From NCBI GenBank assembly GCA_963807225.1, contig CAWEAD010000005.1:1240001-1304000 (forward strand): 64,000 bases of DNA, in the 5' to 3' direction. Shown one piece after another: positions 55,732-64,000 of this stretch (the first letter of the stretch is position 1; each line of letters opens with the position of its first letter). The translations under genes were made by a program, and so were the position numbers. Source of the stretch: JAGVGT01 sp963807225 (GTDB lineage Bacteria > Desulfobacterota > Desulfobulbia > Desulfobulbales > JAGXFP01). Below the pieces are notes generated by a model, which saw nothing but the letters and a program-made list of their open reading frames with translations, was not told the origin of the DNA and made no database searches.

Positions 55732-57501
55732 ATGAACTCAGTTGACCTGACCATCGAAATTTGCGGGATGTCCGGCGACGGAACCATTGCCGCCGGGGAG
55801 TTGTTGAACGCGGCCATGGCCCGGCTCGGCTTCTCCGTCCTGGCCTTTGACTCGTACCCGGCCGAGATTCGAGGTTTCGGGCGTTGTGTCACCCGTTCGC
55901 GGGTGGGTACGGAGGAGCGGCTGGCCTTGAGTGCCAAAACCCATGTCCTCATCTCCCTGGACGACGAGCAGTCCCAATCCCGGCTGCCGGTTCTGGCCGA
56001 GGGTGCCACGGTATTCTTTGACAACCAGCCGCCGGTACTGCTGCCCGAAGGCATGTCGCTGGCGGCCCATGTGACTCCTGACAAGGAACTCATCGGCGTT
56101 CCTTTTGTGGCTCTGGCTTCCCAGGCGGCTGGGACCGCCCGGGGCAAGAATGTCGCCGCCCTCGGCGGCTTTGCCGCCTTTTTCGGCATGGCGAAGGAGC
56201 CCTTTCATCAGGTGATCGAGCGCAAGTTCAAGAGCAAGGGCGAGGCGGTGCTGACGGGAAACCTGAAGAGCTTCGATCTGGCCTATGAACATGTCCGCAA
56301 AAACTATCACGACCGGCTGCAGGACGTCCTGGCGGCACCAGGCGAGATGGATGGCGACCGGCAACTGCTTTCCGGCAGCCGGGCCATCGTCCAGGGTGCC
56401 CTGGATGCCGGTCTGAAACTCTACTTCGGCTATCCCATTACCCCGGCCACGCCGGTCATGGAACTTCTGGCCAAGGCCCTGCCGGAAAAGGGGGGGAGAG
56501 TCGTGCAGATGGAGGACGAAATCTCCTCCATCGGGGCGGTGCTCGGCGCTTGCTACGCCGGGGTCCGGGCCATGACCGCCACCTCCGGGCCCGGCTTTGC
56601 CCTGATGACGGAGCTGATAACCCATGGCATCATGGCCGAGATCCCGGCGGTGATCGTCAACGCCCAGCGGGGCGGCCCGGCCACCGGGCTGCCCACCAAG
56701 ACCGAGCAGTCGGATCTCTACGCCGCCGTCTTCGGTGGCCCCGGGGACTCGGCCCGGCTGGTGCTGGCGCCCACCAACGTCACCGAATGCTATCAGCTCC
56801 TGGTCAAGAGTTTTCAACTGGCGGAAAGATATCAGACTCCGGTGATTCTCCTGACCGATTTCTTTCTGCACAACCGGGTCGAGACCGTGGCGCCTCTCTC
56901 CGCGACCCCCGCGGAGACGGCGAACGGCAATCTCTTTCCGGAGCCTGCGGCGGGGGGAAACTATGAACGGTTCCAGCCGACCGCTTCGGGGATTTCACCG
57001 CGTGCCCTGCCGGGCGCGGAAGGCTTTATCCACACCATTACCGGCCTTGAGCATACCCCGAAAGGGGTCCACGATTTCAGCCCGGCCAATCATCAGACCA
57101 TGAGCGACAAACGGCATCGGAAGTTGGCGACTGCTGTGGCCGATATGCCGAAACCGGTGGCATTCCCTGAGGAAGGCGAGCTGAACCTGGGAGTCGTCGC
57201 CTGGGGCTCCACCTGGGGCTCGGCCCTGGAGGCGGTGCAGATGGCCCGGGAGAAGGGACTTTCGGTCGGGGGGCTCAAGATGATCTCGCTTTCTCCCTTC
57301 CACGAAGAGGAGGTTCGTGCCTTCATGAAGCGTTGCCGGGGTATTCTCATTCCGGAACTCAATCACGAAGGCCAACTCGCCACCTTGGTCGGGCACCTCT
57401 TCGGGTCTGGGGTGAAACGGTTGAATCGGGTCACCGGCCAACCCCTGGCGGCGGTGGAGATTCTCGAGGCGATCAAAGTGATTCTGGGAGGTAACGGGTG
57501 A
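55732..57501 (+). CDS. korA: 2-oxoacid:acceptor oxidoreductase, fused gamma-alpha subunit (KorA-type)
   Basis: GAGG nine bases upstream supports the ATG at 55732. Residues about 1-190 form the gamma domain (ICGMSGDGTIAAGELLNAA, AFDSYPAEIRGFGRC). From about residue 215 the alpha domain follows: GLKLYFGYPITPATPVMELL, VVQMEDEISSIGAVLGACYAG, TATSGPGFALMTELITHGIM and GLPTKTEQSDLYAAVFGG. The C-terminal part binds CoA in relatives. Together with KorB it oxidises a 2-oxoacid such as 2-oxoglutarate to acyl-CoA and reduces ferredoxin. The substrate cannot be fixed from sequence. The stop overlaps the korB GTG start (GTGA). Confidence 0.92.
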   Translation: MNSVDLTIEICGMSGDGTIAAGELLNAAMARLGFSVLAFDSYPAEIRGFGRCVTRSRVGTEERLALSAKTHVLISLDDEQSQSRLPVLAEGATVFFDNQPPVLLPEGMSLAAHVTPDKELIGVPFVALASQAAGTARGKNVAALGGFAAFFGMAKEPFHQVIERKFKSKGEAVLTGNLKSFDLAYEHVRKNYHDRLQDVLAAPGEMDGDRQLLSGSRAIVQGALDAGLKLYFGYPITPATPVMELLAKALPEKGGRVVQMEDEISSIGAVLGACYAGVRAMTATSGPGFALMTELITHGIMAEIPAVIVNAQRGGPATGLPTKTEQSDLYAAVFGGPGDSARLVLAPTNVTECYQLLVKSFQLAERYQTPVILLTDFFLHNRVETVAPLSATPAETANGNLFPEPAAGGNYERFQPTASGISPRALPGAEGFIHTITGLEHTPKGVHDFSPANHQTMSDKRHRKLATAVADMPKPVAFPEEGELNLGVVAWGSTWGSALEAVQMAREKGLSVGGLKMISLSPFHEEEVRAFMKRCRGILIPELNHEGQLATLVGHLFGSGVKRLNRVTGQPLAAVEILEAIKVILGGNG

Positions 57502-58304
57502 AAACACCGGGACGAGTTCTGGCCGCAAAGGTTGACAAGATCAAGAAGGCGGAGGTCTTTTCCGTCCGTTCCGAGAATCTGCCCACCTGGTGCCCGGGGT
57601 GCGGATATTTCGGCATCCACCAGGGCCTCAATCATGCCATCAAGCGTCTCGGCCTGCCCCGTCATGAGGTGGTGGTGGTGTCCGGGATCGGCTGCGCCGG
57701 GCGGTATCCTTTCTTTTCCAACACTTACGGGCTCCATACCGTCCACGGACGGGCCCTGCCGGTGGCCACCGGCGTCAAGCTCGCCAACCCCAAGCTCACC
57801 GTCTTTGCCGTGGGCGGTGACGGCGACGGCCTGGCCATCGGCGGCGGTCATCTGCCCCACATCGCCCGGCGGGATGTCGACGTGAACTATCTGTTGTTCG
57901 ACAATTCCATCTACGGCTTGACCAAAGGGCAACCCTCACCCAGCTCACCCACCGGTTTCAAGACCAAGGCCTCCCCGGCCGGCAGTTTTGAAGCCCCTTT
58001 AAACGCAAGCCTCCTGTCCCTAGCCCATGGCGCTTCTTTTGTCGCCCGCCTCTTCGCCGGTGATCCGGAGGGGATTGCCGCCGCCCTCATGGAGGGAATC
58101 AACCACCCCGGCTACGCCTTCTTCCATCTGCTCACCACCTGTGTCACCTTCGACAAGCAGTTCAAGACCTGGAACCACCTGAAGGAGTGGGTCCACCCCC
58201 TGCCGGACGGCTATGACCCCACCGATCGCAAGGCGGCCATGATCCATGTTCTGGAAGATGATTTCAGCACCGGGATCCTGTATCGGCGAGAGAAGGTGGA
58301 GTGA
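57498..58304 (+). CDS. korB: 2-oxoacid:acceptor oxidoreductase, beta subunit (KorB-type)
   Basis: This 268-residue thiamine pyrophosphate subunit begins with a GTG overlapping the korA stop. The Fe-S/TPP region shows PTWCPGCGYFGIHQGLNHAI. The TPP-Mg motif is AVGGDGDGLAIGGGHLPH with LLFDNSIYGLTKGQPSP. A third part, WVHPLPDGYDPTDRKAAM, is typical of KorB/PorB. It accepts electrons from substrate oxidation and passes them to ferredoxin or to the neighbouring flavoproteins. The duplicate thioredoxin reductase fragment begins only 21 bases after the stop. Confidence 0.93.
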   Translation: MKTPGRVLAAKVDKIKKAEVFSVRSENLPTWCPGCGYFGIHQGLNHAIKRLGLPRHEVVVVSGIGCAGRYPFFSNTYGLHTVHGRALPVATGVKLANPKLTVFAVGGDGDGLAIGGGHLPHIARRDVDVNYLLFDNSIYGLTKGQPSPSSPTGFKTKASPAGSFEAPLNASLLSLAHGASFVARLFAGDPEGIAAALMEGINHPGYAFFHLLTTCVTFDKQFKTWNHLKEWVHPLPDGYDPTDRKAAMIHVLEDDFSTGILYRREKVE

Positions 58305-58325
58305 GGGAACCGATCACAGGGTTGG

Positions 58326-58612
58326 CACGACATCCGGGTGCTGTTCGACAGCGAGGTTAAGGAGATCCGCGGCGAAACCACGACCAGTTCAACCGGCGGT
58401 GGACTTGGCCAGGAAAGCAGGCGTTGAATTAACGGCGGCTGGATTTATCAAAGTCGATAAAAACCACCGGACCAGCGTCCCGGGCATTTACGCGGCCGGC
58501 GACGTGGAAGGCGGCTATCGACAGATCGTAACCGCAGCCGGTCAAGGTTCCGGCGCGGCCATCACCATCTTCGAAGATCTCATCAACCCCCCATTGGAAA
58601 TGAACTGTTCGT
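58326..58612 (+). pseudogene. Partial second copy of the 3' end of the thioredoxin-reductase-like gene
   Basis: The segment repeats 51793-52146 with an internal deletion of about 70 bases near 58377-58400. Over the final 190 bases only about eight differences can be counted by eye, including the stretch encoding IKVDKNHRTSVPGIYAAGD. A one-base change near the end alters the C-terminal frame (to NCS). It has no start and no N-terminal part, so it is a truncated duplicate. Together with the intact gene it forms direct repeats on both sides of the GltD/KorAB module. Confidence 0.9.
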
Positions 58613-58626
58613 AACTGAATGAGACT

Positions 58627-58701
58627 TTCAACCCCGTGGTGGATGGGAAGTAGAGGGAGAACGAATTCACCATCCACTTGACGGTGGGTATGGCCTTCTG
58701 A
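58627..58701 (+). pseudogene. Fragment of a tamA 3' end
   Basis: Seventy-five bases correspond to the last 25 codons of tamA at 48240-48312 (compare ENEFTIHLTVGMAF with ENEYTIHLTVGMAF). A TAG interrupts the frame. Differences are more numerous (roughly one in five bases) than in the thioredoxin reductase fragment just upstream. Confidence 0.8.
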
Positions 58702-59112
58702 AGATTACCAGGCCTCGTTCGTTAAGGGAGCGTAAAAACTAAAGTTTGCCTAAAGATAAATGCTCCGGGAGGGCTTGGTGCAAATCAAGGGGAAAATTAT
58801 CAAGCACAAGATTCAAGTTGAGACCGCCCAGGATATAAAAGCCACCGCTCAAGCTTAATAAATACAGTCTGGCCAGGCGGAGGCATCAGGCGATAATTCG
58901 CCGGTGGCTTGAATGGTTCAAAGCTTAGCTAAATATATGAAGCGATGGATTTAGCGTTGACAGTCAGGCTATTCGGCCATTGACTGGGAATGTCAGGCAT
59001 AAATGAGTTTGTGAGGCGGGGATGAGCTGGGGAAATGGGCGGATTCGCATCGCCGCCAAAAAATTGGGAAAGCGATTTCATAACGCCCTGAGAGTGCCAG
59101 GCAAGAGGCGGT
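58702..59112. other. Non-coding or degraded stretch
   Basis: No supported gene. A plus-strand frame near 58758-58857 reads as a lysine-rich peptide (KGKIIKHKIQVETAQDIKAT) ending in stops and may be a remnant. The 16-base string TCAGGCATAAATGAGT near 58992 matches one found after tamA. Codon structure is otherwise lacking. Confidence 0.35.
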
Positions 59113-59868
59113 TTGCCGCCAAGTTGCGTAAGCTTTTCCTTGGTGGCGGAGGGGATGCTCTGGTTCAGAACCTTTAGAGAAAGGCGAGATCCAGAACAAA
59201 CAGAGACTGACCCCCGCCGTACCCCGGGGCAAGAGCAGTCTGGACTCCGCCAATCCGCCAATCTCAGGCCCTTTCGCCGGCTTTATTTCCCGGTATGGCT
59301 CAATCTTGCCGCCGCCATTTCGTTTTCAACCATTTGGGCGCTCGTCTGTTTTAAAATCTCCCTGCCCTGGATCCGTGACTTGTCGACCATTTTTCCCTTG
59401 TTCCTGACGGTCCTGATTGTTTTTGGCATAGCCTTGATTCCCGGCTGGGCCAATGCTTTTCTGGTTTTCGGGCTTTTGATCGACCGGCGGCCTGTTTATC
59501 GCTACCATGAATTTCTACCGGCGGTGAGTGTGCTGGTGGCTGCCTACAATGAAGAGGAAACCATCTATACGACCATCGAGTCGGTGGTCAGGCAGGAGTA
59601 TCCCGGCCTAATTGCCGCGGTTGTTTTTCGCAATTACGCCATAGTCGGCCTCATAACCCTCTTTCTGCTGCCCTTGATGGTGCTAGTCAATGTGATCATG
59701 TATCTGCATCAGCGCAGTATTTTCCGGCACCACTGATTGCGGGTGCGCCGCAACTTTATGGGCTTATTGTTCTATATGCTCTTGTATCAGCTGGTCATGG
59801 CGCCAGCGAGCCTGGCCGGCTATCTGGCGGAGTTTGTCAATCTGCGCAAGTCCTGGGCCACCAAATAA
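59113..59868 (+). pseudogene. Remnant of a membrane GT2 glycosyltransferase (PgaC-like) lacking its catalytic core
   Basis: One frame contains two N-terminal helices (LYFPVWLNLAAAISFSTIW and LFLTVLIVFGIALIPGWANAF), then the start of a GT-A domain, AVSVLVAAYNEEETIYTTIE. It jumps directly to the C-terminal helices (FRNYAIVGLITLFLLPLMVL), skipping the DXD and QXXRW parts. An in-frame TGA at 59734-59736 is followed in the same frame by FMGLLFYMLLYQLVMAP and AGYLAEFVNLRKSWATK, the usual family end. The upstream boundary is uncertain. The arrangement resembles synthases of poly-N-acetylglucosamine type. The gene is non-functional as written. Confidence 0.75.
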
Positions 59869-60791
59869 TGCGGTCGGTTGTCCTGTGCTTCTGTCTTGTC
59901 TGGCTCAACATCTCGTCCGTCCAGGTCAGCACCCTGTTTTTTACGGAGGGTAAACTTAGCTCCGACAGTGATGAGGCCGATCAGCAGCTCTTGGTCGCTG
60001 GCGCCGGTCAGGAATTTGAGAGTGGTTTTTTGTCAAGAATAGAGGTGGGCGGCGGCAACCGAAAGTTTGCTGATAATCTGGGCTCCGAAGCCTTTGATCT
60101 GCTGCGCCTGCGCCTGCAGACCATCAAGCGAAGCGGCTGGCAGGCCAAACTACAGCTGGATTACCTGAAAAGTGACGACTGGTCGCCCCTGGTCTATGGT
60201 CTCACGCTCAGCTCGCAGCCACACCCCCGGTGGTATTTCGAGCTTGCCGCGGAACGTGATCTGGTGGATACGGTTGCGGCCGTCCGAAACGAGACACTGG
60301 AGGACAGCTATAGCCTCTCGGCTGATTACAAGCTCAGCAGCTCCTTGACCATGGTCGGGGCTCCGCTGGTGCAGAATTTTTCCGACTCCAACCAGCGATG
60401 GGGAGGTGTGGTGCGGCTTATTTACTCGCCGCCGCAGTATGAAAAATTTTCTGTGGAACTGAAGGGGCGTCTGCTCAAGAGTGATTTTGCCGGGGTAGGC
60501 TATTTCAGCCCGTAATCACTAGAGGAATATTTACTGATTTTCGTGCTAGCCGTAGCATTTAATAACGATGCCTGGGTGGTGCGTCTTCGGCTTGGTCCGG
60601 GGCTGCAGGTGGTTAAAGACCATGGGGGTGAAAGGAATACAAAGGATGCCTATATGGGTGAAGTAAAGCTGCGCGGCTGGTTTACCCAGAGCCTCGGTTT
60701 GGAAGCGCTAGCCGGCTGCAGTTCGGCCCTGCAGACCAGCGGCAGTTATCAATACTGCTATGGCGATGCACGCCTGACCTATCATTGGTAG
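59868..60791 (+). pseudogene. Beta-barrel outer-membrane protein with an in-frame stop
   Basis: The ATG overlaps the preceding stop (TAATG). The frame runs 59868-60515 and, after a TAA at 60513-60515, continues unbroken to 60791. The two halves join naturally (GVGYFSP then LEEYLLIFVLAVAFNNDAW). The product shows alternating barrel strands (WQAKLQLDYLKSDDW, FSVELKGRLLKSDF, YCYGDARLTYHW) as in PgaA-like exporters. The N terminus is weakly signal-like. Its coupling to the GT2 remnant suggests a former polysaccharide synthesis and export pair. Confidence 0.65.
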
Positions 60792-60852
60792 CGCGGCCGG
60801 AATTCAACCGGGGCAAATCGTTGCCCTTTGACTTCTCAAAAGCAATTCCTGA

Positions 60853-61146
60853 TCACCTGGCCATCCGCGCACTTTTGGGCGGCGTTGAGCCCTGGCTGGA
60901 GAAGCAGAAATTTGTTTCGACCTGCAGCTGCATCGGTTCATAGCCGAACAAGGCGTTGAGGTGGTGTAGAAAAGCGTGCTGGCCCTCGGATTGCCAGATC
61001 TCGCCTATGGCCTCATCGACATTATCATAATCGTCGACCAGCTCGTCAAAATCCCGGTCAGTCGCTCCTGATGCATCGATATACTGATTGATCAGCCCCA
61101 GCCACATGACGCTGGCGCCCATGATATAGGCGGGCCAGACCTCTTG
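60853..61146 (-). pseudogene. Fragment of an unrecognised protein
   Basis: The minus-strand frame reads QEVWPAYIMGASVMWLG, then DDYDNVDEAIGEIWQSEGQ and FLHHLNALFGYEPMQLQVE before a tail of poor composition. The composition looks like a true coding segment, but no start with a ribosome binding site is seen, and it abuts the unrelated VTT fragment. It may be the end of a larger lost gene. I do not recognise a family. Confidence 0.4.
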
Positions 61147-61149
61147 CAG

Positions 61150-61303
61150 GGGAGTGATCTCCCGTTATGGCGGCACCCGTCTGGGGCAGCTCAGCAAACG
61201 TCTGACCGAGAGCGGGATGGTGGCCGTGGCCCTGTTGCTCGGTCTGGCCATACTGGGTTTTATCCGGCAGGCGAAAGGCTGGCTGCGTTCCGGCGCCGGC
61301 TGA
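61150..61303 (+). pseudogene. Fragment of a VTT/DedA-like membrane protein C terminus
   Basis: The frame gives SRYGGTRLGQLSKRLTESG followed by a hydrophobic helix (MVAVALLLGLAILGFIRQA) and a stop at about 61303. The first part resembles the cytoplasmic loop of VTT-domain proteins; the intervening membrane segments are missing. VTT domains are often encoded with phospholipase D and next to EEP hydrolases, and an EEP remnant does follow. Confidence 0.4.
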
Positions 61304-61318
61304 GCAGAGGTTTGCGCC

Positions 61319-61775
61319 ATGCGCCTGGCCACCTAATAATGTGCATGACTTTGTGGGACAGGACGGTCGTTTCAACCCCGAAAGGATCACCGAGGTTATC
61401 GCCGAGATCAAGGCCTATATAGTCGCCCTGCAAGAGGTGACTTTCGACCATGCCAACACTCTGGTCAAGCTCTTTGAAGAAGCCGCCGGGATGCCCTCGA
61501 TCGACGGCAGTTTGTTTGCCGGGCTACAAGGCCCCGTGGTCCTTTTGGGCAACCTCAATGTCTGGGGCTAGGGAGGAGAGTTTCGTCAGTTTTCAGCGGC
61601 AGGTTCCATCCATGTCCCGATTCGCATTTTCCTACCTGGTTCGGGCCGTTAGCCGTCCTGGACCGGATCATGGTTCGACGCTCGCTTGGGGTCAAGCGCT
61701 GCTGGCGCCACGACAGCCCGGCGGCCAGAATCGCTTCCGATTATTTTCCCATGGTTGCCGAAATCGAGTGGTAGT
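61319..61775 (+). pseudogene. Remnant of an endonuclease/exonuclease/phosphatase (EEP) family hydrolase
   Basis: MRLATYNVHDFVGQDG opens a typical EEP protein, but one extra base at 61331-61340 breaks the frame. The shifted frame continues ERITEVIAEIKAYIVALQEV to GPVVLLGNLNVWG, lacking the central catalytic part. In another frame the C terminus is visible: VLDRIMVRRSLGVKR and ARIASDYFPMVAEIEW (the conserved SDH region reads SDY). Two frame changes and an internal deletion make it non-functional. Confidence 0.65.
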
Positions 61776-61875
61776 CAGGCGGGAGGTTGGGGGGAGAATC
61801 AGTGACTAAACCGGTCCTCGCAGCTCTGGGCATTTTCTTGCTATCTTGAGAGCATAAATCTGGTATCTTTGCTCT

Positions 61876-61951
61876 TGGGCAAGCTGCGATAGCATCTGTG
61901 CTACTTAGACCGCCAAGTCAAAGGAGTACAGATGCTATCGCAGCTTGCCCA
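61876..61951. repeat. Perfect 24-bp inverted repeat with a 28-base spacer
   Basis: The left arm spans 61876-61899 and the right arm 61928-61951, with no mismatch. The spacer carries AAGGAG at 61921-61926, and the right arm contains an ATG at 61932. It could be a small non-autonomous element, the end of a lost insertion sequence, or a hairpin that hides a start codon. It separates the remnant region from the membrane protein at 62011. Confidence 0.8.
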
Positions 61952-61988
61952 CTTACACGAAACATGCAAAGTTGCACTTACGAGTTGA
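61932..61988 (+). CDS. Possible 18-residue peptide or truncated transposase start
   Basis: ATG at 61932 is placed five bases after AAGGAG. The product MLSQLAHLHETCKVALTS ends at 61988. The start codon lies inside the right arm of the inverted repeat, so initiation could be blocked by the hairpin. It may be the first codons of a transposase gene whose remainder is lost. Evidence is limited to the ribosome binding site. Confidence 0.3.
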   Translation: MLSQLAHLHETCKVALTS

Positions 61989-62010
61989 AACCAGGAATAT
62001 AAACAGAACC

Positions 62011-64000
62011 ATGCGACAGAAGATTTCACGGATACTGAGTTATCTAGGAGAGAGTTCGTGGGTAGCCTATGCAGCTATTTTTTTGCTCCAAGTAAAGGTG
62101 ATGTTGTATATATGGGAGTATCGTGACCTTACCGAAGGCGATACCTCGTATTATTACGTCGAAGTTTTCAACTGGTTGGACAAGTTCAAGGGCAGTATCG
62201 TCTGGTCGCCAATTTATACAGGGTTCCTTGCGATCCTGCACAGGTTGCTCGGTGTCCCCTTCTGGGTGTTAATTGTCACCCAGATCTTCGTTGCCACCAG
62301 TGCCTCTATCATAATACTCTCATTGATGCGTCGCCTGCTGCCGAAACATCTTGCCTGGGTCATTGCCGCCTGGTGGGTGGTGCTGCCTATTAATTTTGAT
62401 ACCGTTTATAATGTGCATCTCTTTTCCGCCCTTTTCCCTCTGGCTCTTTTTGTCATAGCCGCATACGTCAATAATATTTATGGTAGAGGGATCGTGTTGG
62501 GAGGGCTTCTTTTCACGGCGGTACTTTTGCGAAATGAGTATGGCGCCCTTTTTTTGCTATGGCTTCTGGCCCTTGGAGGCTACGAGATTTATCGATACCA
62601 CCGGGAGGAAGTTTTTCCTTCCCGGCGAACCATCTTTTTCGCCTATGGGGCGCCTCTCTTTTTGGTGGTATTTTTAATAGGCGTCTTTTTTGCTAGATCG
62701 GTAGATACGTATCCCAAAATGAAGAAGTCTATCGAAGTCAAGCACACCCTTAATGTTTGCCAGATTTATGCGTTCAACAGAAAGCAGCAGGGGGACTCCT
62801 GGAAGGGCAATCCCTGGACCGACTGCGATAGCATTATCAAACGTGATTTCGGACGAACCGAGGTCACGTTTTCACAGGCCTTTTTTTTAAACCCTCGCGC
62901 TATCCTGCGGCACATCTGGTGGAATATCAAACTCATTCCGAGTGGCACTCAGTTGGCGTTATTCAATTACTATGCCGGAGGACCGAACCCCGATTATTTG
63001 CCGGCCAAGCGCGCGCCACTTGTCTGGGTTCCGTTTTTATTGGTATTGGGGTTTAGTGGTTTTGCAGTGGTGGCCGGCATTGTCGTACCGGTCTTGCGGA
63101 AACGGCAGTCTTTCAAGGATGGATTCGCCTGGCTGTTTTTATCGAGTGCGGCTTTGCTGGCATTAGGAGTCATGATCATGCAGCGACCTCGTCCATCATA
63201 TATGTTCCCGTATACCCTATTTCTCATGGCTTTGACCGGTCTTGGTCTTGATCGGCTTCTGGAGCTGGTGCGGGTGGATAAAGCGGTCAAGGCATGGTGG
63301 CCTCTATGCGGGATTCTGCTTATCCTGATCGTCCCTTCCCATTATGACGCCGATTATGTCGGCAATTTTGGCTATAAAGGGCAGCCTTTTCGTCAGCGCT
63401 ATGAGCGGCTTGCACCGTATATCAACAGGTATTCTTTAGATTCACCGGCAGAAATGATAACCCCCTTGGGAGACATTGAGATTCTCTGCAACTACTTGGG
63501 GATTAATTGCACTACCAGGGACATGGAGGGCGATATTTCCGCCGCTGGAATAAAAAAGCTGACTTCCGCTTTCCCCGGTGAGAACGTCTATCTCTCCTAT
63601 CTCGAGAACATGATCTGGAACGTCAATTCCCTTCCCAATCAGAAAAAAAGAGAATCACTGAATTATATAAAATTAGACTGCTTTTCACAGGTCAACAATG
63701 TCATGACCTGTAGTGATGGGACGGTGGATTTAGGCAGGGGTGTTATGAACGATGGAAGGGTCGACATCCCGCTCCGTGCGGTATTGTTTGTTAACGACGG
63801 TCACGTGCTTGACCAGAAAAACTATGGGAATGAGCAGGGTTACTATCTGCAGGTGCTGATGCGGAAGGGTATTCTTTACATGATCCTGGTGGCTGACGAA
63901 CGCCTGTTTCGGACCAACTTCAACCAGCAGTATTTGCTTGGCAACTATGACAGGCGATATTTTGAGGAGGTATATGATGACTTTCCGATGATAAGAGTGC
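62011..64000 (+). CDS. GT-C-like polytopic membrane glycosyltransferase (runs off the right edge)
   Basis: The frame is open from the ATG at 62011 to the window end, giving 663 codons so far. The N-terminal 350 residues contain about nine hydrophobic helices. The first periplasmic loop has the acidic GT-C-type motif EGDTSYYYVEVFNW, which in PMT/ArnT-like enzymes holds the catalytic Asp. A helix pair lies near residues 330-420 (LVWVPFLLVLGFSGFAVVAG, PSYMFPYTLFLMALTGLG), followed by a long soluble periplasmic domain. Enzymes of this shape move sugars from polyprenyl phosphates. No substrate can be named. AGGAAT lies about 14 bases upstream, so initiation signals are weak. Confidence 0.65.
   Translation, partial: MRQKISRILSYLGESSWVAYAAIFLLQVKVMLYIWEYRDLTEGDTSYYYVEVFNWLDKFKGSIVWSPIYTGFLAILHRLLGVPFWVLIVTQIFVATSASIIILSLMRRLLPKHLAWVIAAWWVVLPINFDTVYNVHLFSALFPLALFVIAAYVNNIYGRGIVLGGLLFTAVLLRNEYGALFLLWLLALGGYEIYRYHREEVFPSRRTIFFAYGAPLFLVVFLIGVFFARSVDTYPKMKKSIEVKHTLNVCQIYAFNRKQQGDSWKGNPWTDCDSIIKRDFGRTEVTFSQAFFLNPRAILRHIWWNIKLIPSGTQLALFNYYAGGPNPDYLPAKRAPLVWVPFLLVLGFSGFAVVAGIVVPVLRKRQSFKDGFAWLFLSSAALLALGVMIMQRPRPSYMFPYTLFLMALTGLGLDRLLELVRVDKAVKAWWPLCGILLILIVPSHYDADYVGNFGYKGQPFRQRYERLAPYINRYSLDSPAEMITPLGDIEILCNYLGINCTTRDMEGDISAAGIKKLTSAFPGENVYLSYLENMIWNVNSLPNQKKRESLNYIKLDCFSQVNNVMTCSDGTVDLGRGVMNDGRVDIPLRAVLFVNDGHVLDQKNYGNEQGYYLQVLMRKGILYMILVADERLFRTNFNQQYLLGNYDRRYFEEVYDDFPMIRV

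Noticed and set aside
59734..59736. In-frame TGA in the GT2 remnant as a selenocysteine codon
   Set aside because: Although a tRNA-Sec exists in the window, the gene also lacks its catalytic core, and Trp (TGG) is the more likely original codon. It is best read as decay.
1..64000. CRISPR arrays, rRNA, complete insertion sequences or prophage
   Set aside because: No regularly spaced repeats, rRNA motifs, intact transposase or phage genes were seen on reading either strand.

Overview
The window looks like a chromosome segment from a Gram-negative anaerobe of the Desulfobacterota (deltaproteobacterial, Desulfuromonadia-like). This is an inference from gene content: a DUF3373-type porin, a selenocysteine tRNA, an anaerobic 2-oxoacid:acceptor oxidoreductase with Fe-S/flavin partners, a type II secretion gene at the left edge, type IV pilus genes, and outer-membrane assembly proteins. 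No rRNA, CRISPR array, prophage or intact insertion sequence was seen.

Layout. 1-12 kb: 5' end of gspC, a small acidic protein, tRNA-Sec, glyQ without glyS, an ArsR-type regulator, a frameshifted porin, a YfaZ-like protein, pgeF, rsmB, uvrA and secB. 12-22 kb (minus strand): a type IV pilus alignment operon, pilM-N-O-P. It is followed by an AMIN-AMIN-STN-TPR gene, a separate MshL/PulD-like secretin lipoprotein, a lipoprotein with a glycine zipper, and a large Ig-like (Big) lipoprotein. The PilQ functions therefore appear divided over two polypeptides. 22.7-25.7 kb: lepB, pyrB, pyrC. 25.7-32.7 kb (minus strand): dnaG, rpoD, dprA, topA. 33-41.5 kb: a hypothetical protein, a CaCA exchanger, lsrF with a zinc dehydrogenase, two hypotheticals, an M24 peptidase, rph, tgt and yajC. 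41.7-48.3 kb: tamB and tamA.

48.6-58.3 kb is accessory and redox-oriented. It holds a TPR-sulfotransferase with two frameshifts, a thioredoxin reductase fused to two thioredoxin folds, and an apparent operon of a GltD-like Fe-S flavoprotein, a second flavoprotein and KorA/KorB. Near-identical 3' ends of the thioredoxin reductase gene lie on both sides of the GltD/KorAB module, as 0.29 kb direct repeats about 6.5 kb apart. 58.3-61.8 kb is a graveyard of short gene remnants: thioredoxin reductase, tamA, a GT2 glycosyltransferase, a beta-barrel protein, a VTT-type membrane protein and an EEP-family hydrolase. Several keep their two ends but lack the middle. A perfect 24-bp inverted repeat follows, then a GT-C-like membrane protein that runs off the right edge.

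Six one-base frameshifts in otherwise well-preserved genes, plus one in a decayed gene, were located by eye. Several fall in short C or G runs, so sequencing or assembly indels must be excluded before calling these genes dead. All functional calls come from reading the translated sequences. No database search was possible.
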